A stretch of DNA of 64,000 bases from Polyporus tsugae. Taxonomy: Eukaryota > Basidiomycota > Agaricomycetes > Polyporales > Polyporaceae. The notes below the pieces were generated by a model, which saw only the letters and a program-made list of their open reading frames with translations, ran no database searches and had not been told where the DNA came from. The number at the start of each line of letters is the position of its first letter. Within the stretch, counting starts at the first letter, position 1. The stretch is taken from NCBI GenBank assembly GCA_024305745.1, contig JAHRBS010000003.1, positions 2,480,001 through 2,544,000 on the forward strand, given 5' to 3'. The translations under genes were made by a program, and so were the position numbers. Below are positions 23,590 to 35,107 of this stretch, piece after piece.

Positions 23590-25284
23590 ATGCTTTGGAC
23601 TCTACGCTCATCTCGCGTCTGGTCGCTGCCATGTCGCTCCTCACAACGCTCGCTTTCCTTCACTCCGAACCGCAGGCTACCGCGCTCTGTCAATGCCAAT
23701 CCGCCGAAAACACTGTTGTTCAGGGAGGAGGTCGCAAAGGCGAAGCCACTACCCTCGTTCGCTGACGCTGTACGCAAGCCACCAATACGAAATCAAGTCC
23801 TGGTATGATCTTCTTTTGAACCCCTCACGATGTTGAGTAACCACGATTGCAGTTCGTAGTGGCGGGTACCGTCGGCGCAATAGCATTGGGAGCGCACCTG
23901 ACGAACTACGAACTCTTCAAGTGGTGGGCGCACCTCAGGACATCCCCACATGGAGGGTACGACAAGAACCGGCCACCAACCTCGGAAGAGCTGGCACGAG
24001 TAAAATACTTTACGTTTGGCCGCGTGAGTCCCTCGCCTTCCTCTTTGTCCCACATTTCCCGACTATATGCGCTGTCCAGCACCTTCAAACCGGGCTGGCA
24101 AATCTCAAGTCATCCATAGACCAACTCCCCGAGACGATGAAGGCGATGATCACATGGTCATACGTGCAAGTCTTCCAGCCAGTATTGAATGCGACGGAGG
24201 GCAAGCGCATGTGCTGGGCGATTGGTGCGGTGAATGTTGCGGTATGGATGGCCTGGCGCGTACCTCGCTGGGGGCCCGCCATGATGCGTAGTTTTGCGCA
24301 CAACCCCCTGTCTGGGCGATCCTACACACTCTTCACGAGTATGTTCAGGTATGCGTCTACTTGGTTTCCGTGCTTACATATGAGCCCGAACGCTGATCCT
24401 GGGCCCACCAGCCACGAAGGCTTCTTCCACCTTCTGTTCAACTGCATGGCGCTCGCCAGCTTTGGTGAGTGTTTTTGTTCCACTGTTTAACCGGAGATAG
24501 CGTCCTGGAACTTTTATGGTGCTCCAGGTTCGGCTGCGAGTCAGTTCCTCATAACGCAGTTCAAGAAGGTTGAGCTTGAGCATGGCGCGCTATCGGAGCC
24601 ATCGCCGAAGTGGCACCTACTTGCACTCTTCGTGTCTGGTGCGTGCAAGTTTTCAAATTCTTGAAAATCTCATGTTTGCTGACTGCTGTCCATGTCTAGC
24701 TGGCCTCTTCTCAGGTCTTGTCTCTCACATCGGCCACGCGCGCTGGCAGTACCCACGACTAATTGCTCGATTAAGCAACGCGACTGCAACACCAGCGACC
24801 TCCACTTTCGCCTCTAGTCTCAAGTCGGGTCTATCGTCGGCTATTCCGAAAGCAGAGGGCGCCGTTGCAGCAGCCAGTAAGCCGGTTGCCTCCGAGGGGA
24901 TGTCTTCACTGGGTTCCTCCGGGGCTATCTACGCACTCTTCGCCGTCACCGCGCTCGGTTTCCCCGATGCCGAGGTCACGCTTATTATCCCACCATGGTT
25001 CCCAATCAACATCCAAACAGGCTTCTTCGCCCTGGTTGCTATCGACACGCTCGGCGTGCTTCGTGGATGGAAGTGAGTGGACGGCTGAGTCTCTTGTGAT
25101 ATGATTTACCTGGTGCTGACGTCCGAGTGGCAGGCTCTTCGACCACTTTGCTCACCTGGGTGGGGCACTTTTCGGTGTGTTCTGGTACAAGTACGGCGCC
25201 GACATCTGGTACTCGATTCGCATGTGGGACCTTCCCGCTGCGTTCTACCTTCACGGGCATGGGCCTATGCTGAAGCAGAAGTAG
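23590..25284 (+). CDS. pcp1: Mitochondrial rhomboid-type intramembrane serine protease (Pcp1/Rbd1-like)
   Basis: This gene has seven exons (first three 23590-23802, 23853-24023 and from 24080; last about 25134-25284). The N-terminus is rich in Arg and Ser without acidic residues ([18 protein letters not shown]), fitting a mitochondrial presequence. Several hydrophobic helices follow. The catalytic serine lies in [15 protein letters not shown] (GxSG motif), and the catalytic histidine in [34 protein letters not shown] is the conserved H-x-x-x-N loop. Family role: in the inner membrane, Pcp1/PARL cleaves Mgm1 (OPA1) and cytochrome c peroxidase, controlling fusion. The Ala/Ser-rich loop between TM helices (about 24780-24900) is longer than in yeast. 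It is head-to-head with the methyltransferase gene. Confidence 0.9.
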
Positions 25285-26266
25285 ACTTGGCGTTTCGTTT
25301 GCGCATTGTGTAGATCGTCAACTTCGCCGCTCGCATACCTCACTTATACATATACATACATAGACCTTGTTTACGTACCCGCATCTCCACTTTAATTCAC
25401 GCTCGATACGTTCGCATCGTCGAACGGAACGATATTTCACACCCGTTGGCATGAACACACAGACGTCCGAGACCCGCTCTACGCGTGCAGGTTTTGTACA
25501 TGAATCCCGAAGCGTTCGAATTCGAGCAAGGTGGCCGTCTGGATTAATCAGATGTTTGAACTTTGACGCAGTGCTGCCATACAAACCGAGGGCACGGTTA
25601 GCCTCCCTCCCCGCAGACAGGTCGTATCAAACGCTGCTTAAACAAAATAAATACAACGGTCGCGATTAAAGAAGAAGAGCAAGAATCGGCCATTGCCAAT
25701 CGGAATGCCGGAGACTCTCAGAGTCGGAGAAATGCCTTCAAGTTGGCGGACTTGGGCGTCTCGGGCTCCTTAGGGACCTGGCACCTCGCGAGCTCAGGGC
25801 CTCAGGTCACCTATCATCCACCACTGGCGGACTACCAGGTCATTTCCCCTCCTGCCCACTCTCTGTAATGCCGAGCGCCTTGTTTAACTACAACCATTTC
25901 CACTATGCCGCGGTCCTAGATCCAAATAAAGTAGGTACGCGATCCGGAGTCGTCTCAGTCAAGCCCCCCAGATATCCTGATCTCTGGACCTTTCTAGCTG
26001 ACTAGCTGCAGGGCGCGCGTTTAGGGCGATGGGGCATGACAGCATGCCAACGCAGTACTTAGCTGCTCGCTGAACCCACGCTGAATTGAAATATAGGACC
26101 GACAACACCGAATGAGTTCCTGGACCAAAATAAGTATACCTCGGCCAGCAAATTACCGCCGCATAGTTGGGTGTCAAACAACACCAAGTCACGCCACGCG
26201 TGAGTACATTCGCTTTCGCTACTATCGCGCGAGTGACAGCATCATCAGACCCTGCAGGAAGCCATA
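25285..26266. other. Intergenic region, no gene seen
   Basis: It begins with the 3' UTR of the rhomboid gene. Beyond about 25.7 kb are only short, low-quality open frames. Confidence 0.5.
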
Positions 26267-26291
26267 CAGTAATACACCGGTCCTTCGGACA
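26267..26291 (+). repeat. Left TIR of MITE
   Basis: It is the perfect inverse complement of 26861-26885. Confidence 0.9.
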
Positions 26292-26860
26292 CCATGGCTC
26301 CTTCGCACAGTCCGCATTATTATCTATTCTCAAACCTTGAGTTTCGGCCCATAACGCGTCCCCGCTGTTCTTCGATGCCTGAATTAGCGTGGTTTTGAGG
26401 GCAAAATTAGTTCGTCCGGAGCATTGCTCAAGATCGACGACAGCCTCACCACCAAAGACTCATTCAGGACTCACATCTGTATGTATGTTTCTTTTGATGA
26501 GCATTTCACGATGCTCTGTCCCTGCACACGCAAACAGCACATATTTTACCTTGAAACTTGCATCCAACGCTCCTCCGGACGAGCGCTAACTTGCTGAATT
26601 CCCATATCCGTGTCTCGGCTCTGGTCGGCTACTGTCGCTTAGATGAAAATGTCGCTGCATTAGGCAAAATCAAGGTGTCCGAAGGACTGAGGGAACCACG
26701 ATAACGGGGTAAGCAAAGATTGGACTCGATCTGTTCAGAATCCTCATTGTATCTCACAGAATTTTGGTATATGGTAGCCATCGAGGCCCTCATGAACATG
26801 GTCAGGTCCGATTGGGTGAAAATAAGCACGGGACGGCGCAGGAGGGCAAATTAGATTTAC

Positions 26861-26885
26861 TGTCCGAAGGACCGGTGTATTACTG
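26861..26885 (-). repeat. Right TIR of MITE
   Basis: It is the perfect inverse complement of 26267-26291 and is followed by TATG. Confidence 0.9.
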
Positions 26886-28089
26886 TATGTGTTCCAACGC
26901 CCTTGGATGTTCTGTGGTTCACCGCGTGACCCTATGGGAAGCGGTCTTCCCACCCGGATCCTCCACTCATCTCCCGTCTTCTCTTCTCTCATCCGACGGT
27001 TGCAGGACCATCAGGCCTTTGTGGTTTGACGCAGCCCCTTTTCTGCACTCATCGAATACACGTACTGGACACCCAGACATTCATTATCTCTTCATGATCC
27101 CAGTGTTCTCAGAGGCGGAATGGAAGACCCCCTCGCGCACACTATCCCATGCCGCTGCGCTCCCCTCCTTATGTTCTCCGGGCTCCCTGGCGTCCGCGCC
27201 CGGTGGAATTCTTATTTTGTCTAGGGCTCTCACAACCATGCGGCGCACATGGCGTCGAATGCCATAACATAAAGCTCATCGATCGTCAGCGGCACCTTTC
27301 GCTATGCACGCCACAAAGCTGAGCTCCTTCCCACATGCGAATGTAGCGAGGGTCTCTGTCTATCTATATGTCAGGTATGGTGATGGCTTTGTATCCCTGT
27401 AAGAACAGCTGCTCATGTCACCAGGCAGCATCGCAGACGCCTCCATGGGTCCCGGAGAGGCTGCCGGCGCCGGTTGGTAGAGTTCTCCCAGTTACGTGAG
27501 TCGGCGTTCCTCCCACAGGTGTTGAGTTAAAATTACTCATGTTCCCTCTGGGAGGTATGACCACATGCTTCTGCTGCTTCTTTTGGAGGACTCATTGCGG
27601 GACCCCCGACTCCCTAGAAGTGTCGAAGTACACATCTACCTCTCCGTTGATGCCCAGTGGTTGTACCAGGGGAGGGGTGAGATGGAAGCGATTCGGTCCT
27701 AATGGTTTCAGTGAGTATGTATACAAAATGCTCGGTCGAGAATCCAAGGCTGAACCTCATCCTCACCTAACACAGTTTCCCTATGCAAGAACTTGTCCAT
27801 GGCCTCCGGCGGAATTCCGTATGCCTCGTTGCCAAGTCCAGCGATTCGAATCCGGGGTCTCACGATGCTTCTCCGTCGAGACCATGACCGTTCGCATTGT
27901 TCCCTCTGTGTGCCTGGAGGCATGGCAGGAGCAAAAGATCCGAAACCGGAGTACACGGCCAGGATGTCCACAGAATCCTTCGCTATATAAGGTCCATCGA
28001 GCGTCCGCCCGAAAGTCTTTGTGGAGGTCCCGCTCAGACATCCTCTCCCCTCTCCCCCTTCCTCTCTGCTTCCGTTCCTCCCAGTAGAC
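26886..28089. other. Intergenic region, no gene seen
   Basis: Open frames at about 26.9-27.3 and 27.5-28.1 kb have no recognisable motif. The last 150 bp are CT-rich and include a TATATAA near 27982, a likely core promoter of the aspartic protease gene. Confidence 0.5.
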
Positions 28090-30182
28090 ATGTCTCGCAG
28101 CTTCTTCTCCCTCCTCCTGCTCGCGGTGACCCTCGCGGTGACCGCGCACGCGACGCCAGTTGTGCAAGTGCGCGACAACCTCATCCGCATTCCGATGGCG
28201 AAGCGCTTCAACCTTACTGGCTCGGGCACTCTCCTCGCCCGCGACCAGGCACGCGCACGCAACCTAGTTGCGCGTGCGAACGCCCACCTCTCGGGTTCCT
28301 CGCTCTCCTCCGACGCTGTCATCAGCACTCCTGCAGACAACCAAGCCGTTGACTACGTCATCAACGTAAGGAGCGAAGATGAAGCGCAGTGGCGGTGGCG
28401 CGTAGCATAAACTGACTGGCATGCACTCCTATAGGTGGCGGTCGGCAGCCCCGCGATAACGTGTACGTTCGTTGCTTGATCTTCGGGTTCAGATCGCTTA
28501 CATCCAGGTGTGTAGACTCACTTCTCGTCGACACCGGAAGCTCGAACACTTGGGTCGGAGCTGGCAAGTCTTTCGTCCAGAGTTCAACCACGCGGCAAAC
28601 CCGCGACGCCGTCGTGAGTGTCTCCGCCCCCAGACCTCCATTGCGCGTTCATGTCTAACCTGTCGGATGTCTTATAGTCCGTCACATACGGCTCCGGTTC
28701 CTTCTCCGGTGCGGCTCCACGCGACTCCAGTATGCCCATGCTATCCAAAAAAAATACTCACGTTTAGGGTACAGGCACGGAGTTCACCGACACGGTGTCA
28801 CTTGGATCCGGGTTGACGATCACAGGCCAGTCGATCGGTGTCGCCACCACCTCCGATGGCTTCGATGGCGTCGACGGAATCGTCGGGTACGCTCCCCCCA
28901 TCTTCGTCCCTCCTTCCCTCGTTCTCCGCTCTGTAGTCTCACGCTTCATCTCCGGATGGGCAGCATCGGGCCGGTGGATCTTACTGTCGGAACCCTCTCC
29001 CCTGACACGAGGACAACCATCCCAACTGGTGAGAGCATCCTCCGAGTTTGCAGCGCCCCGCGAGAAGGACAAGGACGACTGACGCTGTTCTCTTCCACCG
29101 GCCAGTGACGGACAACCTGTTCGCGCAGGGAATCATCACCGAAGACTTGGTCTCCGTCTCGTTCGAGCCCACGAGCTCGCCCGAGATTGTCAACGGCGAG
29201 CTCACGTTCGGCGGTACCGACTCGAGTAAATTCTCTGGCGCGATCAACTTCGTGTACGTCCATGCATTTCCGCTCATTATCGCTCCGTTGAGTTCGGGTC
29301 GAGCTGACGTCTGCTCATGCATGCATGACCTTTGGGCACCCCTGTTTGACTGCTGGCCGCTCAATTACAGCCCTATCACGAAGACGTCGCCGTCTTCGCT
29401 CTTCTTCGGCATCGACCAGTCCATCAGATACGGCACGTCCACGGCGATCCTCTCTTCCACGGCTGGCATCGTCGACACCGGCACCACGCTCGTCCTCATC
29501 GCCACCGGTGCGCCCCCCTTCCCCTCTGTCTGCGTTTTCGGCTCGACCTGAAGTACGTGCTCTGTAGATGCCCTCACCAAGTACCAGCGCGCCACAGGTG
29601 CCGTCGCTGATAGGACGACGGGCCTTCTCCGCCTTACCACGGCCCAGTTCGCGAACCTACAGAGTTTGTTCTTCACCATCGGCGGGGTGCGTATCTCGTG
29701 CTCGATATGATGGATTGTTCGTACAGGAAAACCTCCACTAACACGATGCCCCACGTGTCTTACAGGTTACCTTCGAGCTCACCGCGAACGCTCAGATCTG
29801 GCCGGTACGTAGTCCACACCCCCGCCGCTCCCGGGCCTGCATTCCCTTCGGACGGTCTTCTCGCCCTTAATTTCGCCTACCGTCTTCTCCTCTAACCGCG
29901 CTCCACCTTAACTTCGCCGGAGGCTTTTCATTGTCTCTCGCTGACCACGTGTGACTTACTGACACTATCCTGTCTGGTCCACAGCGCGCGCTCAACACGG
30001 CCATCGGGGGCAACACGAACAGCGTGTACCTCATCGTCGGCTCGATCGGCACGCCCAGCGGGGAGGGCCTCGACTTCATCAACGGCATGACCTTCCTCGA
30101 GCGCTTCTACTCGGTCTTCGACACCGCCAACAGCCGCATCGGGATCGCGAACACTCCATTCACGACTGCGACCACGAACTGA
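28090..30182 (+). CDS. Secreted aspartic protease, polyporopepsin-like (family A1)
   Basis: This multi-exon gene opens with a signal peptide (MSRSFFSLLLLAVTLAVTAHA) and an Arg-rich propeptide. Both catalytic motifs are intact: LLVDTGSSNTWVG around 28530-28565 and AGIVDTGTTLVLIA around 29464-29505. The flap is SVTYGSGSFSG. The C-terminal half shows LTKYQRATGA, FFTIGGVTFELTANAQIWP and FLERFYSVFDTANSRIGIAN, the A1 closing segment. The lack of disulphide cysteines and the NTWVG variant resemble polyporopepsin of white-rot polypores. Family role: acid-active extracellular endopeptidase. About nine introns interrupt it. The second exon joins through a GT donor at 28462 (AIT|Y, then SLLVDTG). The propeptide is presumably removed by autocatalysis. 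Confidence 0.92.
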
Positions 30183-32193
30183 GCCTGGCCGTGTTCCGGT
30201 GGAGAGTCGGGACGAGCCTTTCACGAGTTTTTTTTTAAATCTGATGGCCCAACATACGTGAGTCGTTTCACAGGGGGGTAGTCTGTAACGTATGGCGAGG
30301 GAGAAGCTAGACGGGGCGAGGTTGGGGCTGGGGTTTCGCTGAAGGGTGATGTACCACAATCTCTAGGGGGATCTGCTGTACAATCAGGAAAAGTCGGTGT
30401 ATGCAGCTCGTGCGGGTGTTCCGAGGTTAGCCAACTCATTGGGAGGAGCGCTCGGGCTCCGACTCATTTGAAGTGAACGTCGGCCTCGTTGATAACTGGT
30501 TCTGTTGGGCCCAGGTTGGACCTTGGCAAGCTGTAGGCTGCTGATGCCTATGGTCCGAGGTCCGAGCAGCGACGAATGTTAATCGACCACGGCTGCCAAC
30601 TTCCACGGGCAAGTTCCATTCGACTTGCTATTAGTGGACCCGTGAGTCCGTGACCACCAATCTCCAGCCAATATTGTCTCTGCCCTGGAACATGTACCTG
30701 GCTTTTTGAGACTCACTCGAAGATGACCACATTTGTCCAGCTACAGTAGTAGAATCGTCGATCACTGCCAGTGGCCACGAGACCACGGGGAGCGTTCAAG
30801 CTCAAGGATTGCAGCGGTCCGGCTAATCCGGCGGCCGTTCCGTGAACTTCCGTCCTCAATGCGTTACAGGCGCTTGCAGTCATCTTAGTCTTTGACGCTT
30901 GCGATGTCAACCTGACCGACGACAACCTGTGTGGGTGTAAGTCACTCTCGGCGCTGTTGTGCTTTACTTACCTCTTCATTGGCATTGACATGATTTCCTT
31001 TTTTTCAGATCCAGAGGTGTGGCGGCCACTTATGCCTGAAAATGGGAAGCCCCGGGCTCTGCCCGTGTAGCGATCTCCGGGCTCCCTTTCGAGTCGGAAC
31101 AGATGACCCAAGGATCGCGTAGGTTATGTCAGACCGCAGTGCATCTTGGAGCTAGGCGGCATTCCCTATTGTGAGTTGTTTGCTATGAGCTCAGAGCGTT
31201 GGTATTGACAAGCGCGGAGGACCTAGGCGGAGACTGCTGCCAAGTTAGTCAAGGGCTAAACGCCGGAGTCGCATCCACCCCAGTTGTGCAAGGCATAGCC
31301 TCACTGTCGGAGTGCAAATACTCATGATCAGGTTCGTCTTCACTTTTCCTTCTCATTCTCAGATCTCGGGTGCGCAGCTTGCGTATAAACCTCCAAATTT
31401 CTAGCCCCGTACTCGAATCCCACCGTTTGCTGCACAGCTTGATGGGACGTTTGCCGTTGCAGGCTTGTTCCAGGCAAGTGTCAAGAGGTTCCAGGTACAA
31501 GCGTAACGGCGATGGGCCTCAGGCTTCCGCGATCAACTGATGTTCCGGTTGCTTCTGTATCATCCACCCCGCCGGCGGACGGTAATCCAACCGGCTGTGT
31601 TCGGGTGTCCTTCGGACTCCTTGCTACCACCCCGCCAAAAAAACGTAACGCAATCATATCGCATGACTGTGACACGCTGGACATCCGATGTCCTCAGAGG
31701 TCCTCAGCCCAGGTCTTTTCTCGCTATTCTCGTTGCCTACTCTCGTCACTATTCCCACAGGTCAACATAGCGCCATGAGGTCATGAAACCGCCGTTTTCC
31801 ACGGGGTTTCCACGGGACTGGAGAAACGAGCATATGCCACGAGAGATGTCAATCACAAGCTAAACGGTTGGTGTCCTCCGTCTTCCCATCATCATTTGCC
31901 TCCCGATGGAATGCGATAGTCCAGTCCCGCAGCTCCCTACAGGGCTACAACGATCACACCATCATGCATACGTGCGGTTGTGTAAAGGAAGCCACAAACC
32001 TTGTCCATTCTGCACGTCAAGATGGGTGATCAATCGGCCGCAAGAAGCTTCACAACGGTATTTAAGCCTCTGTTTCGTTCCGCTTTATTCAGCTGCCTAC
32101 CGCCATTCTCCCCCTGCTAGGCATCTTTCTCTACATCTCACTGCGCCGGTGGCTTCAACTTGACCATTCGCATCCCTCCCTTCATCCGCCATC
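30183..32193. other. 2.0-kb intergenic region, no gene seen
   Basis: It starts with the 3' UTR of the protease (T-run near 30229). The centre (30.4-31.8 kb) shows only short open frames on both strands. The right end carries a TATTTAAG near 32059, a probable core promoter of the GH43 gene. Confidence 0.45.
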
Positions 32194-33486
32194 ATGATGC
32201 TCCCTGCCACTCTTCTTCTTGCCCTCCTCGGTCTCGGCACCACCATCTCCTTTGCGACACCCACCAAGCGCACCGTCAGTAACGGCGCCGTCATTAGCAA
32301 AAACTTCCCCGATCCCGGTATTATGCGCAACGCGGACGGGGTCTGGTATGCGTACTCGACCTCGACCGGCTCAGGCCTCGTCCCTATGTCGAAATCGACC
32401 GACTTCAAGACCTGGAGCACGCCCACCAACGCCCTCAGCAGCGTCGGTTCCTGGGCTAACGGGTGGGTTTACAGCAGTGATTTGATTCCATGCTATGCAT
32501 AGCGCTGACTGCGTACCCTGCCCTTCGCTGCGTTCAACACGTTCGATGCCTTCCCCGGTGGTGATGCATCATGCAGTGCCGTCTGGGCCCCCGACGTCCG
32601 TGAGATCACCACCGGCCACTACGTCATGTACTGTGAGCACCGCCGCCAGGCGAAGCTGTGCACCCCGGGTTTGGCTAACTCCTCCACATGCTGTGTAGAC
32701 ACCGCACACCGCACCGGCGGGCCGAGCAACGACCACTGTATCGGCATCGCGACTGCTACGAACCCCGCCGGCCCATTCGCGCCGAACGCGTCCCCCCTCA
32801 TCTGCGACCTCGACAACGGCGGTACCATCGACGCGTCGGGCTTCGAGGCCCCAGGTGGGGGACTGTATATTCTGTGGAAGGTCGACGGGAACTCGATCGG
32901 CAAGTCGACTCCGATTAAGATCCAGCATGTCGGTGCGAACGGGTACGACCTCCTCGGCTCGCCGACGACGCTGATCACGAACGACCCCATCGATGGCGGG
33001 CTGGTCGAGGCGCCCTCCATGATCTACTGGGATGGCTGTGAGTGCTTCGCCCGCTACCGCACAGTGGGTGTTCGCTGAGGATGCGGGTATTCTTGTTGTG
33101 CAGGGTACTACCTCTTCTTCTCGTCCAACAACTACAACACCCTCAACTACGACGTCTCGTACGCCGTCTCCCAGAGCGTCACCGGGCCCTTCACGAAGGT
33201 CCAGGCTCCGAACGCGCCGTTCCTCGTCAGGTAAGCGCCATCATCGTGTCTCCTTCGCCCAGTATACTCCTCGAGTGAACATGCTGCTGATCTCTCTTTC
33301 TCTTTTGCGTACAGCGGCGATTTCGGCACGGCGGGGCCCGGAGGCGCGACCGCGATCAACGTCCTCGACCAGTACGTCAACCTCGCGTTCCACTCGGACA
33401 TCAACGGCAAGAACGCGTCGGGCGGGCGGGCGATGTGGACGATTAGCAACGTCTGCCTCGGCGGCGGCGTCGCCAAGGCGTGTTGA
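32194..33486 (+). CDS. Glycoside hydrolase family 43 enzyme (copy 2)
   Basis: Signal peptide MMLPATLLLALLGLGTTISFA. Exon 1 (32194-32462) ends in SSVGSWANG and exon 2 starts at 32577 (GAVWAPDVREITTGHYVMY). Later exons end in GVAKAC-stop at 33484-33486. Catalytic acids are in place: FPDPGIM, TIDASGFEAPGGGLY and LVEAPSMIYWDGYYLFFS. Family role: extracellular arabinan/xylan-side-chain exo-hydrolase. It shares intron positions and most residues with the copy at 17532-18860, so the two arose by gene duplication. The paralogues lie on opposite strands about 13 kb apart. A Leu-Pro-Phe-Ala-containing frame in the first intron is not coding, because it is preceded by a stop and has no acceptor. Confidence 0.88.
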
Positions 33487-34334
33487 ACGAGCCGTGGCAC
33501 GACCCAGACAGAGCCACCAGTAGTGGTGCTGGTCATGATGCAGATGAACATGAACACGAAACTCAATGACTGCGAGGATTTAGATATGTTGCCAGTTATT
33601 AGTACTTGTGATACCCACATCGGAATGGAGGGTATGTTATTGGGTTTGGAACGGAAACGAAGTCGGCATCCATACTCGGCGGCATGAAGGTCTTTGTAAG
33701 TACTTGTGTAAGGTGACATCTTGAGCATGCCATATGTTCTCCCGCTGGTGTCCCGCAAACGGTTTGGTGGCGGCCCGGGCGGTCTGGCTGCTTCGGGCCG
33801 GTAAGTTCCGTGCTCAATCCGTCACAGGCGCCGATATTGTGGCCCAGGCCGGGACAACTTCCTGCACATACTTACAGGAGCTGGGGCCGGTGGTGGAGGA
33901 AGCTGGCGTGCAAGTGCTGGTTTCGTTGCGAGCACGGTGAAGGGTGATCAAGGTCTTGAGATGTCGTGCCGGGATAAGCATCATTCAATGGCCCAACGTG
34001 ACCACATCGGACATGTGCATGATGATGCACGCCGCATGATGATTGACCAAGAATTTGTTCGAGAGATCTGGAATATGTACGTGTACACCAGTACTAGTCG
34101 AAGAGCACAAAAGTTGTGGAATCCGGTCGAGGATTAAACCGAATCGACTCAAGGGCAATGTTTGTGACCATCACGATGCTTGTATGTGTGACAGACGCGT
34201 CGGTGTGAGGCGCGACGCGTAGACGCCGAGACGTGTTTGGGTTTGGATTTTCGTCGCGGTAGGCTAGGAAGAGTACTTGTGCCTGCTTGCGTCTGTGCGA
34301 CCTCCTGCACTGAACTTCACCCCATTCTCCCATT
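33487..34334. other. Intergenic region, no gene seen
   Basis: It holds the 3' flank of the GH43 gene and the promoter of the TMEM97-like gene. No coding domain was recognised. Confidence 0.5.
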
Positions 34335-35107
34335 ATGACTCGTACCCCCCTTTCAAAACGCACTCGCGACCTCATCTACTTCCTTTTCTTTGCTGTAAGC
34401 TCTTCACTGGCACATCCTCCAGCTGGCGCGTCCTCACCAGCTACCGATCTAGATCCACCTACCCGCTACCTTCCTCATTGACATCCAAGCTCTCTATCCC
34501 AAGGCATGGATCCCCGCTGCCATCTCCAGCCTTCCGAAATTCTACGTGGAGATGTCGAATGACCCTTTGATTGGGAGCGCCATGGGATACTTCGGCCAGG
34601 GTCAACTAGAGGCGTATGCCTGGTTCCGGAGCTTCCTCCTCCTCGAAGCGTGAGTGGTACTCGTTTACTCCAGAATGAAACCTCTCATCCCATATATCCC
34701 CCACATATCAGGTTCTTCCAAGTACCTGTCTTCGTCATCGGTCTTCGCGGACTCTGGCGAGGTGAGTCTCACCAACAATTGGAGTTCACTACTAGTCCGG
34801 CTGTCCTCATTCGTTTCCTGCCCCCTCTGCGCCTGTAGGCACCACGTCCATCTATATCCTTTTGCTCATTTATGCCGCCTCGACAACAACAACCACTATC
34901 CCTTGCCTCGCCGTCATCCTCTCCACACCCGTGTCACCAACACCTCTCTCCACCGGTCTATCTGTGACCGCGGAGCAGCGCCTCCTGCTCCTCTCGAGCT
35001 ACATCCCATTCCTCCTCGTGCCCCTCGTCATGACGTTCGACATGGCCTTCCGCGTACAGAAACTCATCGGCTCTGGCAGCGATGCGCAAAGGGAGAAGCA
35101 GGAGTAA
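34335..35107 (+). CDS. TMEM97/sigma-2 receptor-like EXPERA membrane protein
   Basis: The exons give MTRTPLSKRTRDLIYFLFFA, then IHLPATLLIDIQALYPKAW, PKFYVEMSNDPLIGSAMGYF, GQLEAYAWFRSFLLLEAFFQ, VPVFVIGLRGLW, and a last exon of TTSIYILLLIYAASTTTTT to SGSDAQREKQE-stop at 35105-35107. Four transmembrane helices and the acidic D-x-Q and E-F/FQVP positions match the EXPERA fold of TMEM97/EBP proteins. Family role: ER membrane protein that binds sterols and limits lysosomal cholesterol flow in animals; the fungal role is poorly known. The start is the first ATG giving a short basic cytosolic tail before TM1. Four exons were inferred. Confidence 0.8.

Larger units (their letters stand above)
26267..26885. 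mobile_element. 619-bp MITE of Tc1/mariner (pogo-like) type
   Basis: The ends are perfect 25-bp inverted repeats starting CAGTAATACACCGGTCC (26267-26291 and 26861-26885). Each is flanked by TA, the target-site duplication of Tc1/mariner elements, and the symmetry extends to the outer CATA/TATG. The CAGT start with TA duplication is typical of pogo/mariner-type elements. An internal inverted copy of the subterminal 14-mer (GGTGTCCGAAGGAC at 26674-26687) matches the left end at 26280-26293. No transposase frame is present, so mobility would need an element elsewhere. Confidence 0.8.

Noticed and set aside
27820..27880. GATTCGAATCC, resembling a tRNA B box.
   Set aside because: No acceptor or anticodon stem could be folded around it and no A box was found.
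32495..32576. A protein-like frame (LPFAAFNTFDAFPGG) at the start of GH43 copy 2 exon 2.
   Set aside because: It has a stop just upstream, no usable acceptor in that frame, and the paralogue splices directly to GAVWAPDV; it is intronic.
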